Source: Microbacteriaceae bacterium (GTDB taxonomy: Bacteria > Actinomycetota > Actinomycetes > Actinomycetales > Microbacteriaceae). From it: 22,596 nt of DNA. The notes under the pieces are model-generated. The model was not told the DNA's origin, searched no databases, and worked only from the letters and a program-made list of their open reading frames with translations. Of the stretch, positions 1 through 7,046 are shown one piece after another. Location of the stretch: NCBI GenBank assembly GCA_022701925.1, contig JAKONM010000296.1:1-22596 (forward strand), in the 5' to 3' direction. Within the stretch, counting starts at the first letter, position 1; each line of letters opens with the position of its first letter. A program made the position numbers and the translations under genes.

Positions 1-403
1 CGAACAGCGCGCCGAGCGGCGAGAACCGGAAGAGGCCGCCGTAGTCGGCCGCCGCGTTCGACAGCAGCGCCACCCGCGTGCCGCCGTCCACCAGCTCGCG
101 GATCAGCCCGACCACCTCCGGGTCCGCGGTGGTCCAGCCGCGGATGTCCAGGGCCCACAGCCGCTGCGCCGTCGGCAGGTCCCACTGCGCGCCGCAGGCC
201 GCGCCGATGCCCGTCCAGTACTCAGTGGTCGAGATCAGGCCCTGGTCCAGGCGGTCGCGGTCCGCCTGGTACGCCGCCCAGAAGGCGTCGGCGGGCACGC
301 CGGCGGCCCGCACCATCGCGGCGCGGTCCTCCTCGGAGGGGGAGAACGAGATCACCTCGCCGTAGTCGAAGACGACGACCCGGCCCGGCATGCTGATGCT
401 CAC
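1..403 (-). CDS. HAD-family hydrolase, partial (C-terminus beyond left edge)
   Basis: The N-terminal 134 codons of a haloacid-dehalogenase-like hydrolase run off the left edge. Motif I is seen as VVVFDYGEVIS near residues 9-19, and motif II as VALLSN about 110 residues later, followed by a stretch ending in RFSPLGALF. This is the layout of HAD subfamily IA, in which a cap domain sits between the motifs. The second Asp of the usual DxD is Gly (D-Y-G), as in a group of HAD-like proteins with FDYGGV-type motifs, so phosphatase activity is uncertain. I chose the GTG at 403 over the in-frame ATG at 391 because a TACGGT hexamer lies exactly six bases upstream of the GTG, the leaderless arrangement seen repeatedly in this window. 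The gene is divergent from nnrD. Substrate unknown. Confidence 0.8.
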   Translation of the reverse strand, partial: MSISMPGRVVVFDYGEVISFSPSEEDRAAMVRAAGVPADAFWAAYQADRDRLDQGLISTTEYWTGIGAACGAQWDLPTAQRLWALDIRGWTTADPEVVGLIRELVDGGTRVALLSNAAADYGGLFRFSPLGALF

Positions 404-409
404 GCGTCG

Positions 410-415
410 ACCGTA
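410..415 (-). promoter_or_regulatory. -10 element of the HAD gene (leaderless type)
   Basis: TACGGT read on the minus strand, six bases before the GTG start at 403. It fits the actinobacterial TANNNT -10 pattern and would place the transcript start at the start codon. No convincing -35 is visible. Confidence 0.45.
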
Positions 416-453
416 CCCAGGCCCGCCCGGTGCCCGGGTGCGACGCTGGCCGA

Positions 454-1287
454 GTGACGGAGCGACGGTTCGGCATCGAGGACGCGGCTGCCTGGATCCG
501 CGTGCCCGGTCGGGACGACGACAAGTACTCCCGCGGGGTGCTGGGGGTCGTGACCGGGTCCGACCGGTTCCCCGGCGCGGCGGTGCTCGGCGTGGAGGGG
601 GCCGCCCGGACCGGCGTCGGGATGATCCGGTACCTGGGCCCCTCCCGGCCGGCGGACCTGGTGCTGCGGCGGCGGCCCGAGGTCGTCACCGAGGACGGCC
701 GCGTGCAGGCGTGGCTGATCGGCTCGGGCATGCCGCCGGAGCGGGAGGACGACGAGCGCGCCGCGCTGGTCGCCCGGCTGCGGCAGGGGCTGCCGACGGT
801 GCTCGACGCGGGCGCCCTGGACCTGCTGCCGGAGGCGACGGGCCCCGTCGTGGCGGTGCCCCATCTGGGCGAGCTGGTCGCCGTGCTGCGGACCGCCGGC
901 GTCGCGGCGGACCGGGAGGCGATCCGGGCGGAGCCGGAGCGGTGGGCGGTCCGGGCGGCGGCCGAGACCGGCGCGACGGTGCTGCTGAAGGGCGCGACCA
1001 CCTTCGTCGCGGACGCCGGCGGGCTGCGCCACGCGGTGGAGGCGGGCACGCCGTGGCTCGCGACCGCGGGCTCCGGCGACGTGCTCGGCGGGGTGCTCGG
1101 CGCCCTGCTCGCCGCGCACGCCGACCGGCTGCGGGAGGAGCCCGGCGTGCTGGCCGACCTGGCCGCGGCCGCGGCGGCCCTGCACGGCGAGGCCGGCCGG
1201 GTCGCGGCGGAGCGCGGGCCGGTGCAGGCGCTGGACGTGGCCGACGCGCTGCGGCCGGTCGTCAGGCGGCTGCTCGGACCTGCATAG
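454..1287 (+). CDS. nnrD: ADP-dependent NAD(P)H-hydrate dehydratase
   Basis: Predicted to dehydrate the damaged cofactors NADHX and NADPHX back to NAD(P)H using ADP, in the cytosol. Family marks are KYSRGVLGVVTGS at residues 24-36 (nucleotide-binding start of the ribokinase-like fold), GSGMP at 90-94 (usually GPGL), VPHLGEL at 135-141, LLKG at 177-180 and the GSGDVLGG loop at 206-213 with the catalytic Asp. At 277 residues it is a stand-alone dehydratase without the epimerase domain found in bifunctional Nnr. The GTG at 454 is preferred over the in-frame GTG at 430 because homology begins close to it. A weak GACGCT hexamer lies six bases upstream. The gene is divergent from the HAD gene and is followed after 89 bases by the flavin electron-transfer operon, whose NAD(P)H use could make cofactor repair relevant (inference). 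Confidence 0.88.
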   Translation: MTERRFGIEDAAAWIRVPGRDDDKYSRGVLGVVTGSDRFPGAAVLGVEGAARTGVGMIRYLGPSRPADLVLRRRPEVVTEDGRVQAWLIGSGMPPEREDDERAALVARLRQGLPTVLDAGALDLLPEATGPVVAVPHLGELVAVLRTAGVAADREAIRAEPERWAVRAAAETGATVLLKGATTFVADAGGLRHAVEAGTPWLATAGSGDVLGGVLGALLAAHADRLREEPGVLADLAAAAAALHGEAGRVAAERGPVQALDVADALRPVVRRLLGPA

Positions 1288-1330
1288 GCGATCCACAGGG
1301 CCGGCGCCCCGGCCCGTCCCCGGGCGCCGC

Positions 1331-1336
1331 TACGGT
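1331..1336 (+). promoter_or_regulatory. Probable -10 element of the flavin electron-transfer operon
   Basis: TACGGT lies in the gap after nnrD. It would start a transcript near 1343 with a leader of about 34 bases carrying the GAGGAG ribosome-binding site at 1365-1370, six bases before the GTG at 1377. This is evidence that the lipoprotein-apbE-fusion unit has its own promoter. Confidence 0.4.
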
Positions 1337-1376
1337 CGATGACGCATCACCCGTCGAGCGCACCGAGGAGACCCCC

Positions 1377-1841
1377 GTGATCGTCCGCACCCGGGCCACC
1401 GTCCGCATCGGCGCCGCCGCGGCGCTCGCCGTCACGGCGATGGGCGGCCTCGCGGCCTGCTCCTCGCCCGCCGGCGGCAGCGCCGACACCGGCGCGGCCG
1501 CTCCCTCCGCGAGCAGCGGCGGCAGCGCGGCCGCAGGCGGCAGTGCATCGGCCGCCACCGGCACCTGGACCGAGACGGGTGAGTACCAGACCCCCGGCGG
1601 GCGCGAGTCCGTGGAGGTGACGCTGACGGCCGAGGACGGCACCGTCACGGCGGTGGAGGTCAAGGGCTCGGGCGGGTCGCCGAACTCGCAGCGCTACCAG
1701 GGGCAGTTCATCTCCGGGATCTCGGCGGAGGTCGTCGGCAAGCCGCTGGCCACCCTGAAGGTCGGGGCCGTGTCGGGGTCGTCGCTGACCGGGCAGGGCT
1801 TCAACGCGGCGGTGGACGAGATCCGCAGCGACGCGGCCTGA
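1377..1841 (+). CDS. FMN-binding domain lipoprotein
   Basis: A 154-residue exported flavoprotein. Residues 1-28 form a lipoprotein signal peptide: basic start, hydrophobic core and lipobox LAAC with Cys28 as the lipidated residue. A Gly/Ala/Ser-rich linker (about 29-61) leads to a small FMN_bind domain (about 62-150). The family flavinylation consensus is DxxSGA(T/S); here it reads GAVSGSS at 130-136, so Ser136 is the expected acceptor of covalent FMN (Thr138 is an alternative), with the leading Asp and the Ala both changed. The start is set by GAGGAG six bases upstream of the GTG. apbE, the enzyme that attaches FMN to such domains, begins nine bases after the stop. Probable role: membrane-anchored extracytoplasmic electron acceptor for the downstream membrane reductase. 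The final acceptor is unknown. Confidence 0.85.
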   Translation: MIVRTRATVRIGAAAALAVTAMGGLAACSSPAGGSADTGAAAPSASSGGSAAAGGSASAATGTWTETGEYQTPGGRESVEVTLTAEDGTVTAVEVKGSGGSPNSQRYQGQFISGISAEVVGKPLATLKVGAVSGSSLTGQGFNAAVDEIRSDAA

Positions 1842-1850
1842 CCGGTCGCC

Positions 1851-2729
1851 GTGCCCGTCGTCCTCGCAGGGGAGCGCGTCGCCTTCGACGCCATCGGCAC
1901 CCGGTGGTCCCTGACCACGGACCGGCCGATCGACGCCGCGACCCGGGCCCGCGTGGACGCCGTGGTGCAGGGCTACGACCGCGCCTGGTCGCGCTTCCGC
2001 GCCGACAGCGGCGTGGCCGAGCTGGCTCGCACCGGGGGGCCCGTCGACCTGGGGCCGGAGGCGGCGCCGCTGCTCGGCCTGCTGCAGCGCCTGCGCGCGC
2101 TGACGGGCGGCGCGATGGACCCGCTGGTCGCCGCCTCGCTGGAGCACCTGGGCTACGGCGCGGGCCCGGGCCTGGTGGACGCGCCCGGCCTGCGCGCCGC
2201 GCCCGCCGCCGAGGTGGTCGTGACGGGCACCGCGGTGCGGGTGGAGCCGCCCGCCCTGCTCGACGTCGGCAGCGCCGGCAAGGGCCAGCTGGCCGACCTC
2301 GTCGCCGCCGAGCTGGCGGCCGACGGGCACGAGCAGCGCACGGTCGACGCGAGCGGCGACATCGTCACGGCGGGCCGCCCGCTGACCGTCGCGCTGGAGC
2401 ACCCCTTCGACCCGACCTGCGCGATCGGCGTCGTGGAGGTGCGGGACGGCGCGATCGCGGGCTCCGCCGTGAACCGCCGCGCCTGGACGGGCACCGGCGG
2501 TCGCCGTCTGCACCACGTGCTGGACGCCCGCACCGGTGCACCCGTCGAGACCGTCGCGGCCGCCTGGGTGCTGGCGGGCAGCGCGATGCTGGCGGACGCC
2601 CTCGCCACCGCCCTCTTCCTCGTCCCTCCGGAGGACCTGATGGACTCGTTCGACTTCCGCTGGGTGCGCATGCGCACGGACGGCCGGGTCACGGCCTCGG
2701 ACGGCCTGACCGGGGAGCTGTTCCGGTGA
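1851..2729 (+). CDS. apbE: FAD:protein FMN transferase (ApbE family)
   Basis: Transfers the FMN part of FAD to a Thr or Ser of a target protein, here most likely the lipoprotein next door. Motifs are FDAIGTRWS at 12-20, LDVGSAGKG at 137-145 (FAD and metal binding), DASGD at 166-170, HHVLDARTG at 221-229 and ADALATA at 248-254 with the metal-ligand Asp. At 292 residues it is compact but complete. The GTG at 1851 puts the conserved fold start only eleven residues from the N-terminus. No signal peptide or lipobox is visible, although many ApbE proteins acting on exported domains are themselves exported. This raises the question of where the modification happens. The GTG has no clear ribosome-binding site and lies nine bases after the lipoprotein stop, suggesting coupled translation. 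Confidence 0.93.
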   Translation: MPVVLAGERVAFDAIGTRWSLTTDRPIDAATRARVDAVVQGYDRAWSRFRADSGVAELARTGGPVDLGPEAAPLLGLLQRLRALTGGAMDPLVAASLEHLGYGAGPGLVDAPGLRAAPAAEVVVTGTAVRVEPPALLDVGSAGKGQLADLVAAELAADGHEQRTVDASGDIVTAGRPLTVALEHPFDPTCAIGVVEVRDGAIAGSAVNRRAWTGTGGRRLHHVLDARTGAPVETVAAAWVLAGSAMLADALATALFLVPPEDLMDSFDFRWVRMRTDGRVTASDGLTGELFR

Positions 2730-4288
2730 GCGCCGCGACCGCCGTGCGGCAGCGCGCCTCCCGCATCGACGCCGGCATCGGCGCGGTGCCGATGGTGCGG
2801 CTGGTGCTCGTGTGGCTGGTGGTGATCAGCGCCGCGGCCGTGCTCGGCGGCCTGGTCGGCCTGGTGCCGTTCCCACCGGCGCCGATGCTGGCGACCCTCG
2901 CCGTGACCGTCCTGGTCTCGTGGGGCTCGGCCCGGCTGGTCGGCAGGATCGTGCGCTCGCCCGCCCACGACGCCTCCGCGCTCGTCACCGGGCTGCTGCT
3001 GTTCCTGATCGTGCCGCCGACGCTCGAGGCGGCCGGTCTCGCGACGGCCGCCCTGGTGGCGGTCATCGCCACCCTGTCGAAGTACCTGATCCGGGTCGGG
3101 GGACGGCACGTGCTGAACCCGGCCGCGGCCGGCCTCTTCCTGGTCGGCCTGACCGGGCTGCCGGTCAGCTACTGGTGGGTCGGCACGCCCGCGCTGTTCG
3201 CGGTCGTGCTGGTCGCCGCGGTGCTGATCGCCGTGCGGATGCGGCTCGTCGGGCCCGTCGCACTGCTGGTGGTCGCCGGCACGGCGCTCGTGGCCGCCGG
3301 GTCGGCCCTCGCGGGCTTCGACCCGGTCCAGGCGGCCCGCAACGCGCTGCTGTCCGGCCCGCTGCTGTTCCTGGCGGGCACGATGTTCACGGAGCCGATC
3401 ACCCTGCCGCCGCGCACCTGGCAGCGGTACGCGGAGGCGGTCGTGATCGCCGCGCTGCTGGCGCTGCCGTACGTGCTGCCGATCGAGCTGGGCACGCTGC
3501 GCCCCACCCCCGAGCTGGCGCTGCTGGTCGGCAACGTGCTCGCCGCGGTCTGGGCCCGCCCGGTGGGGACCCGCCTGCGCCTGGCGGGCAGCCGCCGCCT
3601 GACGCCCACCGCCGTCGAGTACGCGTTCACCCCCGACCGGCCCGTGCGCCACGGCGCCGGCCAGTACCTGGAGCTGCACCTGCCGCACCGCGGGGCGGAC
3701 CGCCGCGGCAGCCGCCGCAGCCTGACGATCGTCTCCCCGCCCGAGCAGGAGGACGGCACGGTGCGGGTCGCGGTGCGCACCCGGCAGCCGGGCAGCTCGT
3801 TCAAGCGCGCGCTCGACGCGCTGCCGGAGGGGGCCGCGCTGCGGGCGGTCACCGTGACCGGCGGCTTCACCCTGCCGACCGACCGCTCCGCGCCGCTGCT
3901 GCTGGTCGCGAGCGGCATCGGGATCACGCCGTTCGTGAGCCAGCTGCAGCACGACGCGCGGCAGGCCGCCGCCGGCGCTCCGGTGCGCGACGTGGTGCTG
4001 GTCGTCCGGGTGCCGGCGGCCGACGAGGTCGCGTACCTGCCCGAGCTGGCCGCCACGGGCGTGCCCGTGCTGCTCGTGTGCCCGGACCCGGAGGCGCTGC
4101 CCGCGCTGCCGGACCACTGGCGGGCGGTGCCGGAGCTGGACGCGGACGCCCTGCACGACGCGGTGCCGCAGCCGGGGCGCCGCACCGCCTACGTCTCCGG
4201 CTCGCCGGCCTTCATCGCGCGGACCCGCGGCCTGCTGGGGGAGCTGGGCGTGCGTCGCGTGCGCACCGACGCGTTCACGGGCTACTGA
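2726..4288 (+). CDS. NqrB/RnfD-like membrane domain fused to an FNR-type NAD(P)H:flavin oxidoreductase
   Basis: A 520-residue two-part protein. Residues about 20-280 hold roughly eight or nine hydrophobic segments. Two marks of the NqrB/RnfD family are visible: KYLIRVGGRHVLNPAAAG at 119-136 (family Asn-Pro-Ala element) and GTMFTEPIT at 218-226 (resembling the family's ATDPVT). Residues 282-520 form a ferredoxin-NADP reductase-like module: RSLT at 331-334 in the FAD-binding position, ASGIGITPF at 395-403 for NAD(P)H, and a C-terminal TDAFTGY. There is no 2Fe-2S ferredoxin domain and no DxxSGAT covalent-FMN motif as in NqrB or RnfD. The GTG overlaps the apbE stop (GTGA), with GGGGAG eight bases upstream. 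Proposed role (inference): oxidise cytosolic NAD(P)H and pass electrons across the membrane to the FMN lipoprotein. Whether ions are pumped cannot be told. Confidence 0.82.
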   Translation: MSAATAVRQRASRIDAGIGAVPMVRLVLVWLVVISAAAVLGGLVGLVPFPPAPMLATLAVTVLVSWGSARLVGRIVRSPAHDASALVTGLLLFLIVPPTLEAAGLATAALVAVIATLSKYLIRVGGRHVLNPAAAGLFLVGLTGLPVSYWWVGTPALFAVVLVAAVLIAVRMRLVGPVALLVVAGTALVAAGSALAGFDPVQAARNALLSGPLLFLAGTMFTEPITLPPRTWQRYAEAVVIAALLALPYVLPIELGTLRPTPELALLVGNVLAAVWARPVGTRLRLAGSRRLTPTAVEYAFTPDRPVRHGAGQYLELHLPHRGADRRGSRRSLTIVSPPEQEDGTVRVAVRTRQPGSSFKRALDALPEGAALRAVTVTGGFTLPTDRSAPLLLVASGIGITPFVSQLQHDARQAAAGAPVRDVVLVVRVPAADEVAYLPELAATGVPVLLVCPDPEALPALPDHWRAVPELDADALHDAVPQPGRRTAYVSGSPAFIARTRGLLGELGVRRVRTDAFTGY

Positions 4289-4308
4289 CCGGCGTCGCCC
4301 CGGACCGC

Positions 4309-4314
4309 TACCGT
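4309..4314 (+). promoter_or_regulatory. -10 element of the GT87 gene (leaderless type)
   Basis: TACCGT exactly six bases before the GTG at 4321. A weak CTGACC at 4284-4289 could be the -35, at a long 19-base spacing. It suggests the glycosyltransferase can be transcribed apart from the flavin operon. Confidence 0.4.
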
Positions 4315-4320
4315 CGAGCC

Positions 4321-5562
4321 GTGTCGGGGCTGCGGATCGGGCGCCGGAACCGGCTCGTGCTGCTGACCGCCGCCTTCCTCGCGGTGCACGCGGTGCTGTC
4401 GCTGGTGAACGTGCTCGACACCGCCCACAACCCCGCCGGCGACGTCACCGGCGTGTACCGGTTCTGGATCGACTACTGGCGGCAGACCGGGCAGCTGGTC
4501 GGCATCGACACCGAGTGGGTGTACCCGATCGGGGCGCTGCCGCCGATGCTGCTGGCGGGCGTGCTCGGCGGCGACGCCTACCTGTGGACCTGGCTGGTGC
4601 TCGTCGCCCTGCTCGACGCGGGCGCGACCGTGCTGCTGGTCCGCCGGCGCGAGTCGCTGGCCTGGTGGTGGATCGCCTTCACCGCGCTGCTCGGCCCGGT
4701 CGCGCTGTCGCGCATCGACGCGGTGGCGCTGCCGCTGGCGATCGCCGCCGTGCTGCAGCTCTCCTCCCGCCCCGGGGCCGCCTCCGTGCTGCTGACCCTG
4801 GCCGCCTGGGTCAAGGTGTGGCCGGCGGCGATCGTCGCGGCGATGCTCGTGGTGCTGCGCCGCCCCTCCGCCGTGATCGCGGGAGCCGCGGTGACCAGCG
4901 CGGTCGTGCTGGGACTCGCCGCGCTGGCCGGCGCGCGCGGCACGCTGCTGTCGTTCGTCACCGCGCAGGCGGACCGCGGGCTGCAGATCGAGGCGCCTGC
5001 CGCCGTGCCCTGGCTGTGGTCCGCGGCGCTGGGGGACGGCGGCGTGCAGGTGTACTACGACACCGGCATCCTCACCTACCAGCTGCGCGGCGACGGCGTC
5101 GCGACGGTGGCGGGCCTGATGACCCCGGTGCTCGTGGTCGGGGTGCTCGCGGTGGTCGGGCTCGCCCTGGCCGCCCGCCTGCGCGGCGCGGAGCCGGTGC
5201 TGCTGCTGGCCGTGACGTCGCTCGGCCTCGTGTCCGCGGTGATCGCGCTGAACAAGGTGGGCTCGCCGCAGTACCTGACCTGGTACGTGGCGCCGGTGCT
5301 GCTGGGCCTGCTGGCGGACCCCGTCCGGTTCCGAGGAGTCGGGGTCGCGACGCTGGTCGCCGCGGGGCTGACGCAGCTGGTCTACCCCTGGTTCTACGGC
5401 GGCGTGATCGGCACCGAGCCCTGGATCCTCGCCGTGCTGACGGTGCGCGACGCGATGCAGATCGGCCTGCTGGTGTGGTGCCTGGTCGCCCTCGCCGCGC
5501 TGCGGCCGCCGACGGCCTCCCGCTCCGGGGCGCCGTCCGTGGAGGACGCGCTGCGCGGGTAG
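4321..5562 (+). CDS. Membrane glycosyltransferase, GT87 / DUF2029-like
   Basis: A 413-residue polytopic protein with about ten hydrophobic segments. An N-terminal extracytoplasmic loop contains GDVTGVYRFW and TEWVYPIGALPP, which resemble the acidic and YPP elements of polyprenyl-phosphate-mannose-dependent GT-C enzymes of family 87. LSRIDAVALPLA and WVKVWPA further on are also typical (W-K-xxP element). Such enzymes add mannose or a related sugar to cell-envelope glycans or lipids outside the membrane; the acceptor here is unknown. The GTG at 4321 is supported by the TACCGT hexamer six bases upstream and by a basic stretch just before the first membrane segment. It begins 32 bases after the flavin oxidoreductase, but nothing in the sequence ties it functionally to that system. 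Confidence 0.72.
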   Translation: MSGLRIGRRNRLVLLTAAFLAVHAVLSLVNVLDTAHNPAGDVTGVYRFWIDYWRQTGQLVGIDTEWVYPIGALPPMLLAGVLGGDAYLWTWLVLVALLDAGATVLLVRRRESLAWWWIAFTALLGPVALSRIDAVALPLAIAAVLQLSSRPGAASVLLTLAAWVKVWPAAIVAAMLVVLRRPSAVIAGAAVTSAVVLGLAALAGARGTLLSFVTAQADRGLQIEAPAAVPWLWSAALGDGGVQVYYDTGILTYQLRGDGVATVAGLMTPVLVVGVLAVVGLALAARLRGAEPVLLLAVTSLGLVSAVIALNKVGSPQYLTWYVAPVLLGLLADPVRFRGVGVATLVAAGLTQLVYPWFYGGVIGTEPWILAVLTVRDAMQIGLLVWCLVALAALRPPTASRSGAPSVEDALRG

Positions 5563-5565
5563 CCT
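5560..5565 (+). promoter_or_regulatory. Possible -10 element of the MFS gene
   Basis: TAGCCT overlaps the stop codon of the glycosyltransferase gene and lies eight bases before the ATG at 5574, close to the leaderless spacing seen elsewhere in the window. No ribosome-binding site is visible for this start. Confidence 0.3.
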
Positions 5566-5573
5566 TGGCGTCG

Positions 5574-6854
5574 ATGGGTCCCGACGTCCGCGGCCGGGAG
5601 CGGACGGACCCGGCACCCCCGCGCTCGCCCGCGCAGGTGCGCGTCGCGCTGCTGGCGCTGGCCCTCGGCGGGTTCGCGATCGGCTCCACGGAGTTCGTGG
5701 CGCTGGGGCTGCTGCCCGACATCGCGCGGGACCTGCTGCCCGACGCCTGGGCCGCGGGTCAGGACGGTGCGGTCGCCCAGGCCGGCGCGCTCGTGTCGGC
5801 CTACGCCGCGGGCGTGGTCGTCGGCGCCCCGGTGATCGCGGCGATCGGCGCGCGGATGCCGCGCAAGCGGCTGCTGCTCGGGCTGCTGATCGCCTTCGTG
5901 CTGGCGACGGTCGCGACGGCGCTGCTGCCGTCCTTCGGGCTGGTGCTGGCGGCGCGGTTCGCCGCGGGGCTGCCGCACGGCGCCTACTTCGGCATCGCGT
6001 CCCTCGCCGCCGCCGAGCTGCTGGGCCCCGGCAACCGGGGCAGGGCCGCCGCCTCCGTGCTGGCCGGCCTCACCATCGCGAACGTGGTCGGGGTGCCGGC
6101 GATCACCGCGGTGGGGCAGGCGGCCGGCTGGCGCGCGGCCTACCTGGTCGTCGCCGGCGCCTTCGCCCTGACGTTCCTCGCCGTGCGGCTGGTGGTCCCC
6201 GAGGGCGCCGCCGATCCGCACGCCTCCGTGCGCGGCGAGCTGGGCGCGTTCGCCCGGCCGCAGGTGTGGCTGGCCGCCGGCATCGGCGCCATCGGGTTCG
6301 GCGGGCTGTTCTCCGCCTACACGTACGTCGCGCCGATCACCACGGACGTCACGGGCCTGCCCGCCGCCGCGGTGCCGGCCGTGCTGGTGGTGTTCGGCGT
6401 CGGCATGACGGTCGGCAACCTCGCCGGCGGGCGCTTCGCCGACCGCGGCACGCGCCGCGCGGTGCTGGTCGGCCTGGCGGCGGTCGCCCTGGCGCTGACC
6501 GTGCTGCTGGTGGGTGCCGGGTCGCCGGTGGGCCTGTTCCTCGGCGTGCTGCTGGTCGGGGCGTCCGCGGCGGCACTGAGCCCCGCCATCCAGCTGCGCC
6601 TGATGGACGTCGCGCACGGCTCCACCACGATCGCCGCCGCCAGCACCCATTCCGCGCTGAACCTGGGCAACGCGCTCGGCGCCGCGATCGGCGCCGTCGT
6701 CATCGCCGCGGGCTGGGGCCTGCTGGCGCCGATCCAGGTCGGCATCGCGATGACCCTGGGCGGCGCCCTGATCGCGGCGGCCGCCTTCCTGCTCGAGCGC
6801 CGCGGCGACGCGCGCGCCGCGCGCCTCGCGGACCCGGCCGGCGCGAACGCCTGA
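5574..6854 (+). CDS. MFS transporter, DHA1 (AraJ/SotB-like) family
   Basis: A 426-residue major-facilitator protein with twelve predicted membrane segments after a charged, proline-rich cytoplasmic start of about 20 residues. GSTEFVALGLLPDIA at 37-51 in the first helix is characteristic of DHA1 exporters of the AraJ/YdhP type, and IGARMPRKRLL near 91-101 occupies the motif A position between helices 2 and 3. A second basic loop after helix 8 (ADRGTRRA) is the mirrored motif of the second half. Members export sugars, amino-acid derivatives or drugs by proton antiport; the substrate cannot be read from sequence. The ATG at 5574 follows the glycosyltransferase stop by 11 bases. It is the last plus-strand gene before the convergent signalling cluster. 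Confidence 0.85.
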   Translation: MGPDVRGRERTDPAPPRSPAQVRVALLALALGGFAIGSTEFVALGLLPDIARDLLPDAWAAGQDGAVAQAGALVSAYAAGVVVGAPVIAAIGARMPRKRLLLGLLIAFVLATVATALLPSFGLVLAARFAAGLPHGAYFGIASLAAAELLGPGNRGRAAASVLAGLTIANVVGVPAITAVGQAAGWRAAYLVVAGAFALTFLAVRLVVPEGAADPHASVRGELGAFARPQVWLAAGIGAIGFGGLFSAYTYVAPITTDVTGLPAAAVPAVLVVFGVGMTVGNLAGGRFADRGTRRAVLVGLAAVALALTVLLVGAGSPVGLFLGVLLVGASAAALSPAIQLRLMDVAHGSTTIAAASTHSALNLGNALGAAIGAVVIAAGWGLLAPIQVGIAMTLGGALIAAAAFLLERRGDARAARLADPAGANA

Positions 6855-6856
6855 GA

Positions 6857-6889
6857 CCGGCCGCCGCCGCCCACGGGCGGGTCGGCCGG
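6857..6889 (+). terminator. Stem-loop just after the MFS stop codon
   Basis: Outer arms CCGGCCG (6857-6863) and CGGCCGG (6883-6889) flank an inner hairpin CCGCCC-AC-GGGCGG (6867-6880). It starts two bases after the MFS stop. No T-run follows, so it would be a GC-only hairpin terminator or mRNA 3'-end stabiliser. Confidence 0.4.
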
Positions 6890-6904
6890 GCCGCGGTGCG
6901 GGTG

Positions 6905-6956
6905 GACTCGTGCGAGGTCGCAGGAGTCGACGTCGGGCGGTCGCCGACGCGTCGAC
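6905..6956. repeat. Two consecutive dyads in the convergent intergenic region
   Basis: Dyad 1 (6905-6928) has arms GACTC-G-TGCGA and TCGCA-G-GAGTC around a two-base centre, with a single G-G mismatch. Dyad 2 (6926-6956) pairs GTCGAC-GTCGG with CCGAC-GC-GTCGAC around a seven-base loop; it shares the end of dyad 1, so the two could compete. They lie between the MFS and response-regulator genes, away from any start codon, so an operator role is not obvious. A dispersed extragenic palindrome or an RNA 3'-end structure is possible. Confidence 0.5.
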
Positions 6957-7007
6957 CTCGGCGACCCGGATCCGGCGGGCCTGCTCGAGGAGGACCGCCG
7001 TGGACGG

Positions 7008-7046
7008 CGGAAGGGCCGGCTCCCGCGCGGGGAGCCGGCCCTTCCG
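7008..7046 (-). terminator. Long perfect hairpin after the response-regulator gene
   Basis: A perfect 17-bp inverted repeat (7008-7024 with 7030-7046, arm CGGAAGGGCCGGCTCCC) around a five-base loop. It lies 16 bases beyond the stop of the response regulator and is the best terminator candidate in the window. It would also serve transcripts from the opposite side. There is no T-run on either side. Confidence 0.65.

Noticed and set aside
1339..1380. A 13-codon ATG frame ending in a TGA that overlaps the GTG of the FMN lipoprotein (GTGA).
   Set aside because: Its ATG lies only two bases after the TACGGT hexamer, so it would be upstream of the expected transcript start. The lipoprotein already has a good GAGGAG site. 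Probably coincidence.
2153..4156. A 667-codon open frame on the minus strand opposite apbE and the fusion gene.
   Set aside because: Its product is Arg/Gly/Gln/His-rich low complexity, and it lies entirely over genes with clear domain motifs. Long antisense frames are expected at this GC content.
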